DNA of 13,342 bases, taken from contig JBGPJM010000135.1 of NCBI GenBank assembly GCA_041485385.1, forward strand, positions 1-13,342. The letters run 5' to 3'. Of the stretch, positions 12,780-13,342 are shown piece after piece (positions within the stretch are counted from its first letter, which is position 1; every line of letters starts with the position of its first letter). This DNA is from JBGPJM01 sp041485385 (lineage in GTDB: Bacteria; Planctomycetota; Phycisphaerae; Phycisphaerales; UBA1924). Below the pieces are notes generated by a model that was not told where the DNA came from, searched no databases, and saw only the letters and a program-made list of their open reading frames with translations. The translations under genes and the position numbers were made by a program.

Positions 12780-13342
12780 ATGACCGCCATCTACGCACCA
12801 CCTGCCGAGCACCCGCACCTGGACGCCGCCGACCCCGGCCTGCTGCAGGCGGTCGCGGCCGGCCAGGCCCGCCTGACGCCCGCGCAGGCCCTCGCGGCCC
12901 TCACCCGCCTGCCCCTCGCCACGCTGGGGCGCTTCGCCGATGCCCGCTGCCGCCAGGTGCACGGCGACCACATCCGCACCTACGTCATCGACCGCAACAT
13001 CAACTACACCAACGTCTGCTCCGCCCGCTGCACCTTCTGCGCCTTCCGGCGCGACGCCCACGACCACGACGCCTACACCCTCGACCCCCAGCAGATCTGC
13101 GACAAGATCGCCCAGCTCGTCGCCATCGGCGGCACCCAGATCCTCATGCAGGGCGGCATGAACCCCGCCCTGCCGCTCGACTGGTACCTCAAGCTCCTCC
13201 GCGGCATCAAGTCCCGTTTCCCCACGGTCCACGTCCACGCCTTCAGCCCCCCCGAGTTCATCGAGTTCGTCCGCTTCTTCGACCCCCCCGGCGCCACGCT
13301 CGAAGACAAGCTCCGCTGGGTCATGGTCCGAATGCAGGACGC
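12780..13342 (+). CDS. mqnC: Cyclic dehypoxanthine futalosine synthase (radical SAM), partial, runs off right edge
   Basis: The first 187 residues are visible; the family is usually about 360-400 long. The radical SAM cluster motif is C80-x3-C84-x2-C87 (CSARCTFCAF), preceded by YVIDRNINYTNV (68-79) and followed by GGTQILMQGGMNP (117-129) and HAFSPPE (153-159). This set is characteristic of MqnC rather than of MqnE or CofH. MqnC closes dehypoxanthine futalosine into the cyclic intermediate of the futalosine route to menaquinone, in the cytoplasm. An N-terminal stretch of about 20 residues before LLQAVAAGQARLTPAQALAAL is not conserved in the family as I know it. Residues about 166-180 (FFDPPGATLEDKLRW) look longer than usual after SPPE. 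No Shine-Dalgarno sequence precedes the ATG at 12780. The other mqn genes are not in the window. Confidence 0.93.
   Translation, partial: MTAIYAPPAEHPHLDAADPGLLQAVAAGQARLTPAQALAALTRLPLATLGRFADARCRQVHGDHIRTYVIDRNINYTNVCSARCTFCAFRRDAHDHDAYTLDPQQICDKIAQLVAIGGTQILMQGGMNPALPLDWYLKLLRGIKSRFPTVHVHAFSPPEFIEFVRFFDPPGATLEDKLRWVMVRMQD

Overview
The window is about 70% G+C and reads as chromosomal DNA of a planctomycete, most likely a member of the Phycisphaerae. The pointers are a prepilin-like protein with a degenerate H-X9-DG tail, a membrane-anchored TPR protein that looks like the C-terminal half of planctomycetal Ser/Thr kinases, a lipoprotein with a PWVFR-type module, and a futalosine-pathway menaquinone gene (mqnC). 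The lineage is inferred from protein style only. There is no tRNA, rRNA, CRISPR array, insertion sequence or phage gene that I can recognise.

Layout. On the left, two minus-strand genes run off the edge: a partial lipoprotein (1-353) and a small TPR membrane protein (504-1085). Divergent from them is a three-domain sulfur enzyme (1238-2674), a CstB-like persulfide dioxygenase with a dead and a live rhodanese domain. It is followed by mutS (2795-5650), which has an extended -10 element almost on top of its ATG. A terminator region (5670-5722) separates mutS from a convergent minus-strand pair: an ECF sigma factor (6569-7147) and its RskA-like membrane anti-sigma factor (5745-6572), overlapping by ATGA. 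A 280-base spacer with lower G+C separates the sigma gene from the divergent prepilin-like gene (7428-8198). Next comes a probable plus-strand operon: exported cyclophilin (8350-9384), deoC (9410-10366) and a Xer-type tyrosine recombinase (10419-11405). A minus-strand gene for a four-helix membrane protein of unknown function (11461-12459) converges on xer. The right edge carries the first half of mqnC (12780-13342).

How the genes relate. Most are housekeeping or cell-envelope functions and are not an obvious single pathway. The sigma/anti-sigma pair is a self-contained signalling unit, and cyclophilin-deoC-xer are probably co-transcribed. I find no clear new defence or mobile system. The features least explained by gene content are at DNA level. 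Long G tracts encode Gly-rich loops in mutS (two places) and deoC, including G8 runs that could slip. Heptameric ACTYYTC-type repeats fill the intergenic regions on both sides of the unknown membrane-protein gene. Start codons were chosen from Shine-Dalgarno spacing where one is visible. mutS, the sigma gene and mqnC have no visible Shine-Dalgarno sequence.
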